Of a stretch of DNA of 11,634 nt, positions 1 through 8,180 are shown piece by piece (within the stretch, counting starts at the first letter, position 1; the number at the start of each line of letters is the position of its first letter). The DNA comes from Gonapodya sp. JEL0774 (Eukaryota; Monoblepharomycota; Monoblepharidomycetes; Monoblepharidales; Gonapodyaceae), in contig JADIIX010000354.1 of the NCBI GenBank assembly GCA_027604505.1, positions 1-11,634 of the forward strand, in the 5' to 3' direction. The notes under the pieces were generated by a model that saw only the letters and a list, made by a program, of their open reading frames with translations, did not search any database and was not told the DNA's origin. The translations under genes were made by a program, and so were the position numbers.

Positions 1-365
1 GTCCACCCCCTCAAAAGAAATTTCCACCCCCCAGGGGGGTGGGTCTGACAATGGGGGTGGAAAAAAAATTTGTGACAGCTCTTCTTGGACTGGGATGGGA
101 CCATGTATTTCTGCCAAAAAGTCATGTATACAAAGTGAGAAAAGTATATCAAGGGCCAATAAACAATACATAACTCACCACAACATCCCAATTGGGAACT
201 GTGCATGGCCCATACGGATTTGTGTTTGCCCATGAGCGATGCTAAGATCACCCCTTTCACCAGTTTAGCAGTGCTGGTGATGTGGATGTGACCATGTAGT
301 GGGTGACATTGTTGGTGGGGTTGAACAGTGTGCTGTCATCAGGAAGGTTGCTTTTGGAGGTGGGG
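1..365 (-). pseudogene. 3' part of an unrecognised spliced gene, left of the retrotransposon
   Basis: Read on the minus strand, this flank looks like coding sequence with one intron. From 365 one frame gives a stretch containing 'LPDDSTLFNPTNNVTHYM'. A one-base shift near 290 leads into 'STAKLVKGVILASLMGKH' and then 'SVWAMHSSQLGCC'. A GTGAGT donor at 178-173 and a TTTTGGCAG acceptor ending at 111 define a 68-nt intron. The second exon joins in phase and stays open to the window edge, with a proline-rich stretch including 'PPPLSDPPPWGVEISFEGVD'. I recognise no family. It is probably the downstream part of the gene whose upstream exons lie at 5565-6741, split by the retrotransposon; this is inferred from strand, position and style. 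The frameshift suggests decay, but an unseen intron could also explain it. Confidence 0.4.
24..42. repeat. Perfect short inverted repeat, C-run/G-run
   Basis: CCACCCCCC and GGGGGGTGG are perfect 9-bp arms around a single A. A second related pairing joins TTTCCACCCCC (21-31) to GGGGGTGGAAA at about 54-64. Both lie in the proline-rich second exon of the unrecognised gene, so they may simply reflect proline (CCC) and glycine (GGG) codons. Confidence 0.6.
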
Positions 366-621
366 TGTGACCCCTGTAACAGTCACTACCGGAGAGTCAA
401 TGATAGACCATGACGGAGTGTGAATAGAAGCAGAAGCAATACAAAACACCTCACATTCTACCTATGACAGAGTGAACTCTATCAAACCTAAGAAAGAATC
501 TAATCCCTCAAACTAGGCTGACCCGGTGCATGCTGCGCCACATGACTCCTAAACACGTGACTAATCCCCAAACACCACCGCCAATCTAGCAGTAAGCTCT
601 ACAATGTCATCACAGGTGACA
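366..621 (-). repeat. 3' LTR of the retrotransposon
   Basis: 256 bp, TG...CA ends, aligned without gaps to the copy at 5309-5564. By hand count there are about 32 differences in 256 positions, roughly 24 transitions and 8 transversions, clustered at the ends and in one central patch. The polypurine tract lies just inside it, at 627-642, which marks it as the 3' LTR of a minus-strand element. Confidence 0.95.
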
Positions 622-962
622 ATACGCCACCCTCCCCCCTCTGCAAAAAAAAGAACATGTGAACAACAATGAGACAAATTTGGCAACAAATCCTTCAGTG
701 ACACTGGATTTGGTTTGGTCGGATATTCGGCATAGAAATCCCAAAGAGCATCCTTTGCACTCTCCAAACTCTGAATCGGCTCCCACAAACAATCTCCAGG
801 ACCATACACAACCCAATCGACAAGCCATTCAAAACAGCGTCCCACTTTCCATACATCGAGTATTGAGGCGACTTCAAATTCTGGGTCAGACAGATCGTTG
901 TACATTATCAGCATAGGTGGAGGAAGCTTCCAATTGGGAATGTGGTGATGGTAGAGAGGCAT
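561..962 (-). pseudogene. C-terminal chromodomain of the chromovirus integrase
   Basis: A 133-codon open frame carries a recognisable chromodomain at residues 29-84 (711-878). It reads 'FEVASILDVWKVGRCFEWLV', then 'DWVVYGPGDCLWEP', then an LESAKDALWDF helix ending YPTKP. The positions of the methyl-lysine aromatic cage seem to be kept as F29, W50 and Y53. In chromoviruses this domain steers integration to chromatin, often H3K9-methylated. It is the least damaged part of pol. The start of the open frame is arbitrary: upstream residues matching the integrase end lie in another frame, with the shift near 960. The frame runs through the polypurine tract and stops at 561, inside the 3' LTR. Confidence 0.85.
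627..642 (-). other. Polypurine tract (plus-strand primer site)
   Basis: On the minus strand this reads AGAGGGGGGAGGGTGG followed by C and a few bases before the LTR. A purine run immediately upstream of the 3' LTR is the RNase H-resistant primer for second-strand DNA synthesis. Its place fits the element's orientation. It overlaps the open frame that continues from the chromodomain. Confidence 0.8.
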
Positions 963-2000
963 GAAGAAACATCATGTATCCGAAATGTGTGAGGAAGCTT
1001 TGGATAATATGCCACTTTACCGATCTTGTCAACTATCTCGAAAGGGCCAATCTTCTTGAAATCCAACTTCTTTGACGGCTGATGAGACGACAAGTTCCGT
1101 GTTTGCAACCAAACTTTCTCCCCTTTTTTTTCTTGAATGGAGATTCCAATCTGTGACAATTCACATATTTGGCCATATCCTCCTGAGCTCTGTTCCTGTG
1201 TGCCCTGAGTTTTGCCATATTGTCATCCATCTTTTGAGCCATTTTCACTGCACTCAGGGGTGCATGAGTGGGTTGGACTTTGCTGAATTGATCGACGATG
1301 GGATGCTGCAGATTGTTTGCATAGAAGGGAGACATCCCAATTGAGTCCTGTCTTGCATTGTTATATGCGAACTCCGCGAGAGGCAGCAACTCTACCGAAT
1401 TGTCCTGCTTGTACGAGGTGAAACATCAAAGATAGGTTTCAACTACCTGGTTTATTTTCTCAGTTTGACTGTCAGACTGCGGATGAAACAACGAAGACAA
1501 GTGTCTTCTAACACACAGCAGTTCCCAGAGTGCTTTCCAGAAAGGAGAGACAAATTGCCGTCCGCAATCTGATACAATTTCAAAGGGAAGGCCACGATGC
1601 CAAAAAACGTGATTGACGGAGAGTTTGGCAGTCTCTTCAGCTGTGATAGATTCAGTACAAGGAATAGAGTGCAGACCCTTTGTACCGCGACAGATCCCAT
1701 TGAGAATGGAACTGTAAACGTTGCCTAAATCGTCTTCACACTTCTGCAATTTGACAACAAAGTAGAGTGAAACGTAAGCCCATGGTGCAGGCAGTATAGA
1801 GAGAGACTGAAGTTTGCCATATGGCTTGTGCCAGCCCACTTTTGCGTGTCGACAAATTTTGCAAGAGCGAACAAAAGTGTAATAAAATTGACCTGACCAG
1901 GCCACCAGTAACCTTTGCACTGCACCAGCTCCACTGTCTTCTCAACCCCAAGATGACCGGGCAGTCTTTGCGTTGTGTTGTGCCTGGACGATCTCGAGTT
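908..2000 (-). pseudogene. Integrase remnant (zinc domain, catalytic core, GPF-type C-terminus)
   Basis: The zinc-binding domain keeps both His (codons near 1982 and 1955, in 'RLPGHLGVEKTVELVQ' and the residues before it) and, in another frame, the CxxC pair in 'RSCKICRHAK' (1863-1852). The catalytic core shows 'LPFEIVSDCGRQFVSPFWKA' with Asp at 1567-1569 and 'FHPQSDSQTEKINQVVETYL' with Glu at 1459-1461, giving the D-x35-E spacing. The first catalytic Asp, expected in a V-S-M-D-F context, is Tyr (VSLYFVV; codon at 1762-1764). Next come 'LLPLAEFAYNNARQDS' (from 1387) and, after a frameshift, 'KVWLQTRNL...KKIGPFEIVDKIGKVAY', the C-terminal SH3-like/GPY-F region. At least three frameshifts break it. 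Confidence 0.92.
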
Positions 2001-2455
2001 GCAGTTGTGGGTCCTCGATAAGTGTGAAACCAGACAGTGGAGTGACAATTGCACCAATCTATTCAGCAAAGTCTGGAGCAGTGGGGTTGAGAGTAGATCT
2101 CGATTGTTCATCAGTAGATTCAATCCCAGAGGAAGAATTCAGTGGCTTAGCAAAGTAACATTTTGAGTAGAAGATGATTGCGGCTCACCCAAGGAGTGAA
2201 CCAAACAGGGGGGTAGCCGAGTGTTTTTGGCAGTGGAAGGAGATTTGTGGCTGTGGAACCCCCCTGAGCAGCTCGGATCATCAATACTTGCATGAGGCAA
2301 TGCAGATGGTGGTGTATAAGGCGTCACGTAAGGCAGCTGAGGAAGAAAAAATTCCGTTGGTGGGAATAAAACTTGTTCCATCTGGCTAGCAAGATCTTTT
2401 TGCGAAGGCATGTAACTTGGATTCCTCGAAAGATAATCCGTGAAGACATTCAACT
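2001..2455 (-). pseudogene. Pol linker between RNase H and integrase
   Basis: After a one-base shift near 2455 the frame reads 'HVPGKLNVFTDYLSRNPSY', matching the conserved 'PG..N..aD.LSR.P.Y' end of the Ty3/gypsy RNase H/tether region. The following residues, a proline-rich PPTEFFLPQLPYVTPYTPP stretch, have no recognisable motif and form a variable linker before the integrase zinc domain. Confidence 0.75.
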
Positions 2456-2790
2456 TTCCAGGGACATGTTGAATTCAGCTAGATCTTCCGCCCAACGTGC
2501 TTGATGTGGGGTCAACAGTTGCTTTGTGGAGAAATAGATGAGATTATTGTGATCTGTACATAACCAAAACTTGTTAGAAGTGTTGGACAAAAAATGCTGC
2601 CAGTGACGGAATGATTCTACCACAACTTCCAACTCCTTATCTGGTGTATGGTACTTGAGCTCTGCCAGTTGAAGTTTCTGACTCCAAAACTCTACTGCAT
2701 AAAGCTGATTATCCAGAGGATCACATTGAGTCAGAACTGCACCGAATCCAAAGTTGCATGCATCCATGTACACAGTAGTTGGTCGAGACT
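2456..2790 (-). pseudogene. RNase H domain of pol
   Basis: Part of one open frame that continues from the RT tail. It carries 'TVYMDACNFGFGAVLTQ' with the first acidic residue at 2762-2764, 'PDKELEVVVESFRHW' with the Glu at 2633-2635, and 'LCTDHNNLIYF' with Asp at 2552-2554. It ends 'RWAEDLAEFN', the usual W-x-L-x-L-x-E/D-F close of this domain. RNase H would degrade the RNA strand during reverse transcription. All three recognisable acidic positions survive, in contrast to the neighbouring RT. Confidence 0.92.
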
Positions 2791-3440
2791 TGCTATGAGG
2801 CCTCAAGACTGGCTCTAAGGTTATCAAGCCCTTCACGTGCTGATACGCCGATTCTTGCTCTTCTCCCCAATGCCACTTCACGTTTTTGCTCACAAGTTGC
2901 TGTAGTGGACAAACAACTTTGGCGTAGTGCGGGATGTAATGAGCAAACCAGTTAGTGCGTCCAAGAAAAGATTGCATACTCTTGATGTTAACCAGATAAC
3001 CCAGCTTGTTTACTTCAATCACCTTGTCATTGGTTGGCGTTATCCCATCTTGTCCAATGATATTGCCACCAAATACAATTGCGTGCAGATCTTCCTGTGA
3101 AGGATTGACACGTATTTGTCTGTACATCTTCCGGAAGTGCAGTTTTGTGTAATACGTTGCGCCAGCCGCTTTCTATTTGATGTCGTGCAAATTGGCAAGG
3201 TGTCACCATCCCATAAAATGCAATCGTTTTTTCCGCGCATATCCAAGATCACCCGAATTTTCCTGTGTTGTATAACGGTAAACATTGGTGCAGCAGTAGT
3301 TGAATCAGAGCCTTCAATTTTACCCACCTTTAGGTATTGATCCACAAAATTATGCATTTCAGGCACCGATTCTGCACTCTGATTATAGCATTTGCGAGTA
3401 CGAGGAAAAGATTTTGTAGGATTGAGTTTGACCGTGAAGA
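2791..3440 (-). pseudogene. Reverse transcriptase remnant lacking the catalytic core
   Basis: The N-terminal RT is in one frame (3193-3424): 'VDQYLKVGKIEGSDSTTAAP' followed by 'RKIRVILDMRGKND' and a DTLP motif, matching 'L..G.I..S.S..AaPv..V' and 'R..vDYR.lN...lP'. After a frameshift near 3190 the next frame gives 'YRQIRVNPSQEDLHAIVF', which then runs directly into 'GGNIIGQDGITPTNDKV', equivalent to the FLG..IS..GI motif past the palm. The VMPFGL, Y-x-DD and following blocks are absent. By comparison with the family, about 85 residues are missing at a junction near 3070. The thumb/connection follows with 'SMQSFLGRTNWFAHYIPHYA'. Confidence 0.92.
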
Positions 3441-3603
3441 GGGGAGAGCAAGTCAATGCCCGCCGGATCAAAAAGGGAAGCAAACTTGGTGTAAACAGAG
3501 GGGATGTGATTTGGGAGTTTAAAGAGTGAATCAACAGAAACAGGCGGAGACGTTTGTAGACCACAGCAGGGGGACTGATGAGGTCCCCCAGTGTTTTCAC
3601 CAC
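3383..3603 (-). pseudogene. Protease-RT linker remnant
   Basis: In the frame spanning 3383-3649 a stretch reads 'VYTKFASLFDPAGIDLLSPL', matching the conserved 'P..Y..Fa.vF....a..LP' segment that precedes the RT fingers in Ty3/gypsy polyproteins. A shift near 3425 then leads into 'LNPTKSFPRTRKCYNQS', the usual '..pP...r.Y.ls' lead-in. It marks the polyprotein's continuity across a frameshift. Confidence 0.75.
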
Positions 3604-3918
3604 TTATTCCAAATTTTTGAAAACCTGAGGAGAAAGAGTTGTTGTCCACCAGTTGACGATGGGATTATGGTTTTGCAACCATGGTAAACTGATCAACATA
3701 TCCCTGTCCCCGACGTTGTAGATGTGAAACCAAATACTGTTTCATTTTTGATCGTTTATTGTGCATGGAATTGATGCGATGTGGTGCGTGAGCATTCTGG
3801 AGGGTAAATTGTTTACAAGTTCCACAGGGATATGCGAAGACAATGGGAAAATCAAAATGTTATTCAGATCTACAAGTTTCGGATGCATAAGTGCAAAAAC
3901 AGAGGAACTGTTATCGAG
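3604..3918 (-). pseudogene. Aspartic protease remnant with a degenerate active site
   Basis: From 3918 the minus strand reads 'LDNSSSVFALMHPKLVDLNN'. This aligns with the retropepsin 'LIDSGAT.NF.hP.LV' motif, but D-S-G has become N-S-S (Asn codon 3910-3912). An in-frame TGA sits at 3742-3744. Beyond it the same frame gives 'VGDRDMLISLPWLQNHNPIV' and NWW, the classic 'D.ILG.pWL..hNP.i.W' end of Ty3/gypsy proteases. A TAA at 3604-3606 closes the frame. Both the catalytic motif and the reading frame are lost. Confidence 0.85.
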
Positions 3919-5040
3919 GAAGCTAAGCTTTTTCTAGAAGAAATCAAACAATCAATGAGGGAGAACAATATGCAGAGTGGGAAACTGAGTGAAGGAAGTG
4001 CTGAAGAGATTGCTGAGAGCACAGCGCACTGAGCATGCTCCCTGGAGAGGTTTCAGGTCCCCAGGGTCTATTGAAAATCCGCCTCTCTGATCGAGGAGCC
4101 TTCGAGCCGGCTGTGGCCGTGTGAACAACAAGGGCACCAATCATCTCTTTTCCTTCTGATACAATCCGGGATTTGCCTTAATCCAATAGCAATCGCTTGT
4201 ATTGTGAGTTGTGGTCTTTTCACTGAACCTCAAATGATGATCACAAAACAGTTCAGTTTTTTGAGATGAGGCAAAAGATGCAGGTTTGACAAAAAGACCA
4301 GGGGCCACTGTCTCTGTAGGGAACTTTGATGAATCTTGAGCAAGGAAATCTTCTTACAGTTCCACTCAATGTCGTTGTGATCCCTGTCAGTGGCCAACGA
4401 GACGGATTTGCGTATGTCAAATGGAACCCCAATAAAAAAGGTATTGAATGAGAGAACTTCAATCCGTGATCTTTGCTTTGGCCAATTACTGTTCAAGAGT
4501 GAGTCTATACTTTGCCAATGTCCGTTCGCGCTTCCAAACCAACGATTGAAGTGCAGAACGAGCGTGTTCCTTCAAAAGGATTTGTGAAGACCTTTTCAAA
4601 TTCCATAGCTTTAGTGGGAGAAGTATGGTCAAGAGAGTAGTGAGAATACCACTCCAACAGGTTGTCCTCAAGAAGCAAAGGGAAGAAAGATATCTTTTTT
4701 GCAGAGGTGTTGAGAGATGTAGCGTAGAAATTGAAACAGTGCGAAGTTGTGAGTGTCCTTCCCGGCATTTAGGCTTCAGGTGCCAGTCGACTAAACTTCC
4801 CAGAGCCCGATCCATTGTCCATCACATTGTTGTGAGTGGAGTGACAACTTTGAACGTGTCTGTGGGTACAACTGGTTTGTCATCAATGTCAAGAAGACTC
4901 AAGTTTCCATCCGCCGTTGGTAGAATTGGGCTTAGAACAGGTTCACGTTGAGAGACAAAACAACCTTTAGTGGCACAGGTGGGAGCACTCCTCATAGTTG
5001 ACATAGAAGTGCGTGGGAAGGTGAGTAGTGACGTGAACAT
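3919..5040 (-). pseudogene. Gag remnant with a CHHC zinc knuckle
   Basis: Gag is scattered over several frames: 4822-5040 ('LLDIDDKPVVPTDTFKVVTP'), 4505-4768 ('LLLEDNLLEWYSHYSLDHTS', resembling the retrotransposon gag domain with its Trp), and 4386-4496 ('NTFFIGVPFDIRKSV', similar to the 'f..GL...i.d.l' block). A zinc knuckle follows at 4189-4245: Cys-x2-His-x9-His-x4-Cys, reading CDHH...HNTSDC, then YWIK. A TGA closes that frame at 4141-4143. Nothing recognisable fills 3919-4140 beyond the frame-broken Gag-protease junction. Gag would form the particle and bind RNA. The domain assignment at the N-terminus is by position and general resemblance. Confidence 0.7.
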
Positions 5041-5308
5041 ATGTAAGAAAATTCGGAAAAAAGACTGACGGAGACAGCAGAACCGACAATATCAATCCAG
5101 AAGAATACAGAGAAGGGCATGAGAGAGAATGCAAGTATGGAAGGGAGAGTTTGTCAAGAAGTGATGGAAGTGGAGGAGCAGGAGAGCAGAGGAACTCAAT
5201 CGTGATGTGAGACAATGGGACGATACCGAACCTGAGAGAGATACCCCTGGAAGTGCGTGAGATGGTACCAGACCGTTTGCAAACCAGCTTGGAGGATAAA
5301 GTTCACAG
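5041..5308 (-). other. 5' leader of the retrotransposon
   Basis: This stretch between the 5' LTR and recognisable gag is where the tRNA primer-binding site should lie, directly inside the LTR at about 5308. The minus strand there begins CTGTGAACTTTATCC and does not start with the usual TGG. A TGGTACCATCTC motif begins at 5270 (minus strand), about 38 nt inside, which is further than usual. A primer site is therefore not assigned; self-priming or decay are possible. An 82-codon open frame at 4967-5215 has no recognised motif. Confidence 0.5.
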
Positions 5309-5564
5309 TGTGACCTGTCTAAGGATCACTACCAGGGAGTCACAGATAGACTATGACGGAGTGTGAATAGAAGCAGAAGCAATACAAAACACCTTGCGTC
5401 CTACTTATGATGGAATGAACTCTATCAAACCTAAGAAAGAATCTAATCCCTCAAACTAGTCTGACCCAGTGCGTGCTGCGCCACATGACCCCTAAACATG
5501 TGACTAATCCCCAAACACCACCACTGATCTAGTGGTAAGCTCTACAATATCATCAATGGTGACA
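5309..5564 (-). repeat. 5' LTR of the retrotransposon
   Basis: 256 bp, ungapped partner of 366-621. Shared blocks include a 41-bp identical run starting near 5354 and a 28-bp run around 5430. The pair's divergence (about 12.5%) indicates an old insertion. This LTR would carry the promoter for the minus-strand transcript. I see no convincing TATA box in it. Confidence 0.95.
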
Positions 5565-6741
5565 CGAGGGGTGGACAGTGGCAGAGGTTGGTGCACTGGC
5601 AGTCTGGTAGTCAGACTTCTTACCAGCAAACTTGGCCATGTTGATTTCCTGATAAATGTGTTTCAGTTATGCATGATAGTACAAAGGAACTGGCATCTTA
5701 CCTCAATGAGTACTGTGCCTTGCCTCAGAACCTTGATCAGTGCAATCAGACAGAGACCACAAAGCTTTGCTTGTAACTTGTGCCAACAACTTCAGGAATG
5801 TTACTGGGTCAGTATATTGAAGCAACTACCTACATACAACACTCACTGGTCTATATTTGTCTACATAGTCAGGATTTGGGAAATCGATTGTGAAAAACAA
5901 TTGAGTGGCACCTTCTCGCATCGCAAGTGCCATAAGAGCTGCCTCTAATGGATTGGGTTCCGTGACTTATGTGGTAGGGAGGGTGAGGGGCTTTTGGAGC
6001 TTACAACTCTCATGTTGTTTAGAAACAACACATGTTAGCAAATTTACTGAGTAAATAAACCTAAATAAAACTGTTCACTTACCTTTTGTTTCAGGGTAGC
6101 CTCAGCGTCTCCCTTGGAGGATTTCAAACCGCCTCGAGGATTGTCGTCTTCATTGGTGTCAGCATGCATGTTAGTAATGTTCAGATAGACATCAACAGGT
6201 CATGACATCTTTGGGGTCAATATCAGTGGGGGGCAAATCTGCAGACACCGAGGCCTTGCCTTGTGCTGTGCGACACGGTTTGGGTGAAGGGATGCATTGC
6301 AAGGTAGGGAGGACTCTTGAGTTGGATGGTGGACAGTGATGCATTGTGTTAGCACATTGCTGCAGAATTGGGCAGATAAGATGTACCTTTCTCCTTTCCT
6401 GTGCCACTTGTGGAACCTTGAGGGGCAATTTTGAGCGTAGTGGCGTATGGCCAGCTGATGGGTGACTTTGTTCTGAGAATGTGGTTGTAAGGAGAAAATC
6501 AATTGAATGAAGAGATAGGACGTTGTAACACAATCTACAATCAAACTCACTTGGGATTATCAACTCGCAGGCATGGGCCCTTTTCTTATCTGTCCATCCC
6601 TGAGTGGCATTCATGTCATTCACACCATTGATTAATGGGAGTGTAGACTTCCCCCCATTGTTTTGCCAATTCCTTGACCTCCATCAACGTCACAGTTTTT
6701 GGTAGTACAGCAAGATGTTGGAGAAATGTTTCCTGGGGAGA
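5565..6741 (-). pseudogene. Unrecognised multi-exon gene interrupted by the retrotransposon
   Basis: The minus strand carries exon-like pieces in order. 6741-6625, after a CATTGCAG acceptor: 'TLMEVKELAKQWGEVYTPIN'. 6623-6551: 'NDMNATQGWTDKKRAHACEL', then a GTGAGT...CAG intron (6550-6473, 78 nt). 6472 to about 6195: 'RSKLPLKVPQVAQERRK' to 'DLPPTDIDPKDVMT'. About 6205-6083: 'HADTNEDDNPRGGLKSSKGD', then a GTAAGTG donor. 5966-5847: 'LEAALMALAMREGATQLFF' to DYVDKYRP, then GTGAGT. 5782-5702: 'LIALIKVLRQGTVLIE', then a 53-nt intron (5701-5649). 5648-5565: 'EINMAKFAGKKSDYQTASAP', ending at the LTR. Frame jumps near 6624 and 6200, and unresolved acceptors near 5967 and 5790, mean it is decayed or misread in places. 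I cannot name the product. Confidence 0.5.
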
Positions 6742-6810
6742 CTGCAATGAATTTAAGTTGTATTAATACTGCAATGCCAACAAGCGTAGTCTGAAATATT
6801 TCTTGATTCT

Positions 6811-6949
6811 GCCCCCAGGTGTCTTTAATCGGACCCCGGGTGTCTTCTTCATGACCCTGAGTGTCTTCTTTCTGACGCGGCTAAATAATGACTTTATTCC
6901 GACCCAGTGCTGATCGACTTTTTCCTGACCCCTGCAAATACTATTTTCT
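6811..6949. repeat. Degenerate tandem repeat, 21-bp core unit
   Basis: Three adjacent 21-bp units (6811-6831, 6832-6852, 6853-6873) share a G-CCC-GTGTCTT core. They are followed by longer, more diverged units starting GAC at 6874, 6901 and 6927, with T-rich tails. On the minus strand the theme is GGGTCAGAAAAAGACAC. An open minus-strand frame through it (6763-6993, 76 codons) turns the units into heptads: VRKKTLR, VMKKTPG, VRLKTPG. No known domain is visible, so the frame may be incidental to the repeat. It lies about 70 bp upstream of the first exon-like piece of the interrupted gene. Confidence 0.7.
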
Positions 6950-6993
6950 GACAAACTTTGAGCAATGTCTCTATCTTGCCCAGAAACCTCCAT

Positions 6994-7559
6994 ACTCTAC
7001 TTTGGCAGGCCAGGAGCACGGGAAAGAGTCTCCAACGCTGTCAGCCAACAGAGTAAGTGGAATTTGCTGGATTTACTGACCCTCACAATGCTTTCCATGT
7101 GAAACTCCCAATACAAAACTCAACATTCGTAGCATCCTACATTACAGACAGTACACCACTGACAATGTGAAACTATACTAGAATTGTATTCATAAAATCA
7201 CACTTCTGTTTTGTTTCTAAGGCACGAGTCAATAGTTCGGAGGGTGATTCTACTGTCTACACTCAGCATGTGCCCTCAGTGATGCAGTACAGCACATTGG
7301 CGTAGTTTTGTGTCCTATTTATCACACCCGGTGCAAACCTTGGTGTTGGTGAGGGCTGGTGGACACTTGGATTTTGGTGAATGCTGCGTTAAGCGTTTTG
7401 AGCGTGTATTCCCCAAAACCGCACCTTCCTAGGCCCAGAGCTCCCCCTTCCCTACAACATTGGGCTCACTTCAAGACTTGAGAAAAGTACATTGTGCTTG
7501 ATGCTTCCCAGTAGGCGTGATAATGTGGCAGTTAGCTCCGAGCGCAGGTGACAGGAATG
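6994..7559. other. No supported feature
   Basis: About 570 bp without a convincing open frame, repeat or RNA gene on either strand. It may hold upstream exons or the promoter of the minus-strand gene, but nothing identifies them. Confidence 0.5.
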
Positions 7560-8180
7560 GAGTCTGGGGTGCGGGTGTTACGCAAACGCATTCTGTTGAT
7601 GCAGGTGGCCCTAAAGATAGAGGCCTTCATTACATTGCAAGGATGGGGTTTCACAATCCGCAGTCCCTGTTTTTATTAAAATCCTGAGCGGATGCACCTG
7701 AAGACACAACTTGCACGCCGAGCACCGTATCACCACTCATGGGAGACCGCATCATGCTCATTCTGCGAGCTTCCATCAGACCCAGGATCACGTCCGCGTT
7801 TCATTTTGCCTGCTGCTACTCAAAGCTCTAGGTCGTAAGTGTTCCAGAGGCAAAAGCCCTATGTCAGTCTTCATGCCCGCACTGATTCCCAGAAAGCGCT
7901 TGTATTTCTGATTAAGCAGGATTCTGATGTCAAATTTAGTATGTGGATCTCTGTGATTTGACGTTGGAATCCTGACTGATTGTGCGTAATGTCGTACAGG
8001 CTGATGGATCACGGAACTCAAACACACCAAAATGTTCTCAAACATGCAACCGCTTAGGGTGGAATACATGCCGTCTGCATGTTAGTGCATGAAAATTATG
8101 CCAGCTTGAAGATATTGCTCAAGGAGCAAATAGGAGCAAGCTGCTCTGTTCCACAACAGAAAGCACGACCAGTAATACTG
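7560..8180 (-). other. Weak coding signal; possible small minus-strand exon pair
   Basis: A minus-strand ATG at 7802-7804 opens a charged stretch, 'MKRGRDPGSDGSSQNEHDAV' then SHEW. If the GT after the first two bases of the Trp codon (about 7731) and the CTCAG ending near 7683 were a 49-nt intron, the frame would continue in phase through 'ILIKTGTADCETPSLQCNEG' to a stop near 7616. The donor (GTGATA) is not a strong consensus, so this is tentative. A 93-codon open frame on the same strand upstream (7788-8069) has no known motif. No family is recognised. Confidence 0.2.

Larger units (their letters stand above)
366..5564 (-). mobile_element. Decayed Ty3/gypsy LTR retrotransposon, chromovirus type
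   Basis: The element is 5199 bp, flanked by two 256-bp direct LTRs that start TGTGA and end TGACA on the plus strand. Coding remnants are all on the minus strand in the order gag, protease, RT, RNase H, integrase, chromodomain. That order (integrase after RNase H) is diagnostic of Ty3/gypsy, and the C-terminal chromodomain of chromoviruses. Pol is split over at least eight frame segments by indels and stops, so it cannot encode working enzymes. The outer flanks are tgggg (361-365) and cgagg (5565-5569); no clean target-site duplication is visible, consistent with age. It appears to interrupt an exon of a minus-strand gene. Confidence 0.95.

Noticed and set aside
561-916. Plus-strand and other-frame open reading frames of 60-85 codons opposite the chromodomain
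   Set aside because: They are shadows of the chromodomain frame, with no motif of their own.
5251-5270. TGGTACCATCTC on the minus strand as a primer-binding site
   Set aside because: It starts about 38 nt inside the 5' LTR, too far for a standard site, and I cannot match it securely to a tRNA 3' end.
361-5569. Target-site duplication flanking the retrotransposon
   Set aside because: tgggg and cgagg agree at only three of five positions, and shifting the borders gives only G-rich coincidences.
5532-5948. 138-codon plus-strand open frame starting in the 5' LTR
   Set aside because: It lies opposite the minus-strand exon-like pieces, begins inside the LTR and matches nothing recognisable.
7920-7985. 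C/D-box snoRNA-like signals (TGATGTC and CTGA words)
   Set aside because: The C box is not consensus and no terminal stem or guide architecture is visible.
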